6,548 nucleotides of DNA, taken from contig JAYVIQ010000097.1 in assembly GCA_043770215.1 (NCBI GenBank), positions 1 to 6,548 of the forward strand, in the 5' to 3' direction. The notes beneath the pieces were generated by a model. The model did no database searches and was not told where the DNA came from. It saw nothing but the letters and a program-made list of their open reading frames with translations. The translations under genes and the position numbers were made by a program. Each line of letters opens with the position of its first letter. Within the stretch, counting starts at the first letter, position 1. Origin of the DNA: JAYVIQ01 sp043770215. GTDB lineage: Bacteria; Bacteroidota; Bacteroidia; Cytophagales; JAAEPT01. This document shows positions 5,566 through 6,548 of this stretch, in pieces.

Positions 5566-6010
5566 ATATAAATGTCTTTAAGTATAAACCAAAAACTGTC
5601 TCAAGCTTACCGTCTTTTATTACTGGCACTTCATTTTTTTTACATTCAATCTCAATAGTCGTTTTCTAAATAGAACTATTTTTTAAAAATGAAACTTTCA
5701 TTTTATATTTTTCAGATTGCATCTTATAAAATGAATATAACAGATTAATGTCATTGTATGGTGCTGTTAAATGTTAACCGATTTAAATTTTGAATTCTCC
5801 ATTCGCAAAAGTTGTGACTACAAAAGCAAGGTCAGATTTTTCATTTTCTATACCATGCAAATACAATGTAGTTGGCAAGTAAACCTAAACAATCTTACTA
5901 TTTGTTGGTGTAATATTTCCAAGGTATTCAATCAGATAAATGCCACAGACTTTACCATAAGCAAATTGAAGTGTAATATAGCATAATGTAAATGTAAGAA
6001 GCTGTTTCAT
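5510..6010 (-). pseudogene. Decayed exported-protein gene with four in-frame stops
   Basis: Reading the minus strand from ATG 6010, one frame runs about 166 codons. It opens with a signal peptide (MKQLLTFTLCYITLQFAYG), then mature-protein sequence such as YLIEYLGNITPTNSKIV. Stops occur at 5885-5887 (TAG), 5783-5785 (TAA), 5774-5776 (TAA) and 5666-5668 (TAG). Between and after them the frame stays protein-like: VYLPTTLYLHGIENEKSDLA, TAPYNDINLLYSFYKMQ, KTTIEIECKKNEVPVIKDGK, LETVFGLYLKTF. Each stop is one substitution from a Lys, Glu or Gln codon, and there is no frameshift. The protein would have been secreted or periplasmic; I do not recognise its family. The frame ends at 5510, inside the first codons of the lipoprotein gene, so the true old end is uncertain. 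The leading 41-codon ORF (5885-6010) might still be translated. A plus-strand ORF at 5771-5986 is its antisense shadow. Confidence 0.72.
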
Positions 6011-6084
6011 GTTGGTGTTTTTAAAATAGATACTAAGTTATACAAAATGGTTGACAAGAGATTAAGTGGGTTACCTCATCTAAA

Positions 6085-6129
6085 CTAAACCAAAAGAAGG
6101 GCTACAAAACGTAATATATTTTTGGTCAT
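6085..6129 (-). pseudogene. 14-codon signal-peptide-like ORF right after the TauE gene
   Basis: ATG 6129 lies one base after the TGA of the TauE/SafE gene and encodes MTKNILRFVALLLV, then TAG (6085-6087). The peptide has the charge and hydrophobic core of the start of a signal peptide, and the spacing is that of a coupled operon gene. It may be the head of a further gene lost by mutation or deletion. It is too short to be sure, and chance is quite possible. Confidence 0.2.
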
Positions 6130-6130
6130 A

Positions 6131-6548
6131 TCACAAAAATATTTTTGCAAGCGTACGTAAACTTAGAAATATAAGTAACAGTCCTACCAAAATAGTGATG
6201 GGTTTTCTTGGTATTTTATTTACTAAATATGCCCCAAGTGGTGCAGCAATTATGCCACCAAATATTAATCCTGCAATAACCTGCCAACCTTGAATACCCT
6301 CAAAAAGTATAAAAGTGACACCACTAGCAAAAGAAATCGCAAATTCAGCCGTATTAACCGAGCCTATAGTATATCGATGGTCGTCACCACGTCCTATAAG
6401 TGTTGAAGTGACAATCGGACCCCAACCACCACCACCAACTGCGTCCATAAAACCGCCAAAAACTGCCAGAAGTCCAACTTTTTTAGTTTCTCTCGGTTTT
6501 ATGTTTTTCCGTAAACTTTTATAGATAATCACAATGGCTAAAATCATC
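6131..6548 (-). CDS. TauE/SafE-family permease, C-terminal part
   Basis: The last 138 or so residues of a membrane permease; the start lies beyond the right edge, so the Met at 6547 is probably internal. The fragment carries the second half-repeat of the TauE/SafE fold (PF01925): FGGFMDAVGGGGWGP (30-44 of the visible part) is the characteristic glycine-rich motif, and GSVNTAEF (62-69) is the matching helix of the repeat. Hydrophobic helices follow to the end (LRTLAKIFL), with a Pro- and Lys-containing loop (NKIPRKP) between the last two. Family members export sulfite, sulfoacetate or other small organosulfur anions; in Bacteroidota they often accompany sulfate assimilation or cysteine synthesis genes, but those would lie outside this window. 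The stop is TGA. The substrate cannot be assigned. Confidence 0.85.
   Translation of the reverse strand, partial: MILAIVIIYKSLRKNIKPRETKKVGLLAVFGGFMDAVGGGGWGPIVTSTLIGRGDDHRYTIGSVNTAEFAISFASGVTFILFEGIQGWQVIAGLIFGGIIAAPLGAYLVNKIPRKPITILVGLLLIFLSLRTLAKIFL

Noticed and set aside
5771..5986. 71-codon plus-strand ORF
   Set aside because: It is antisense to the pseudogene frame at 5510-6010, which has a signal peptide and better protein character; this ORF is Cys- and Asn-rich with no recognisable domain.
5510..6010. Stop-codon reassignment or readthrough (TAA/TAG as sense) explaining the interrupted frame
   Set aside because: Neighbouring genes end normally at TAA (DUF4142, HdeD-like, lipoprotein) and TAG (ndh), and none has internal TAA or TAG, so both are stops in this genome.
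1..6548. CRISPR array, tRNA, rRNA, riboswitch, prophage or defence system
   Set aside because: No regularly spaced repeats, cloverleaf-like structures, rRNA motifs, phage genes or nuclease/toxin pairs were seen on either strand.

Overview
The window is very AT-rich and codes almost entirely on the minus strand. The genes have no Shine-Dalgarno sequences ahead of their starts. Protein types (a DUF4142 lipoprotein, a type II NADH dehydrogenase ending in a membrane anchor, short-signal lipoproteins with a TSC lipobox) suggest a member of the Bacteroidota, probably a flavobacterium, sphingobacterium or cytophaga relative. This placement is inference.

Layout by position. 1-495 is a gap with the last codons of a possible plus-strand gene at the left edge, one copy of a short repeat and a perfect 12-bp hairpin. 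496-1047 (-) is an HdeD/DUF308-type membrane protein. 1048-1482 is a gap with an operator-like dyad and a likely gene remnant. 1483-2325 (-) is an alpha/beta hydrolase of the cofactor-free haloperoxidase/arylesterase type. 2362-2943 (-) is a DUF4142 lipoprotein, probably in one transcript with the hydrolase. 2944-3599 is a 656-base gap holding a possible 32-codon plus-strand ORF, a 9-bp dyad and the second repeat copy. 3600-4862 (-) is NDH-2. 4863-5064 has a 17-bp Fur-like palindrome. 5065-5565 (-) is an unrecognised small lipoprotein. 5566-6130 is not empty: it holds a minus-strand pseudogene that starts with a signal peptide and stays in one frame through four stop codons. 6131-6548 (-) is the C-terminal part of a TauE/SafE permease, cut by the window edge.

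The hydrolase, DUF4142 and HdeD families often turn up in envelope or general stress gene sets, so the left half may be a loose stress cluster; NDH-2 feeds electrons from NADH into the quinone pool. Nothing in the sequence shows that the genes form one pathway.

The most notable feature is decay. Only about 64% of the window is intact coding sequence (summing the six genes), and several gaps contain protein-like reading frames interrupted by in-frame stops. I found no convincing new system, no CRISPR array, no RNA gene and no intact mobile element.
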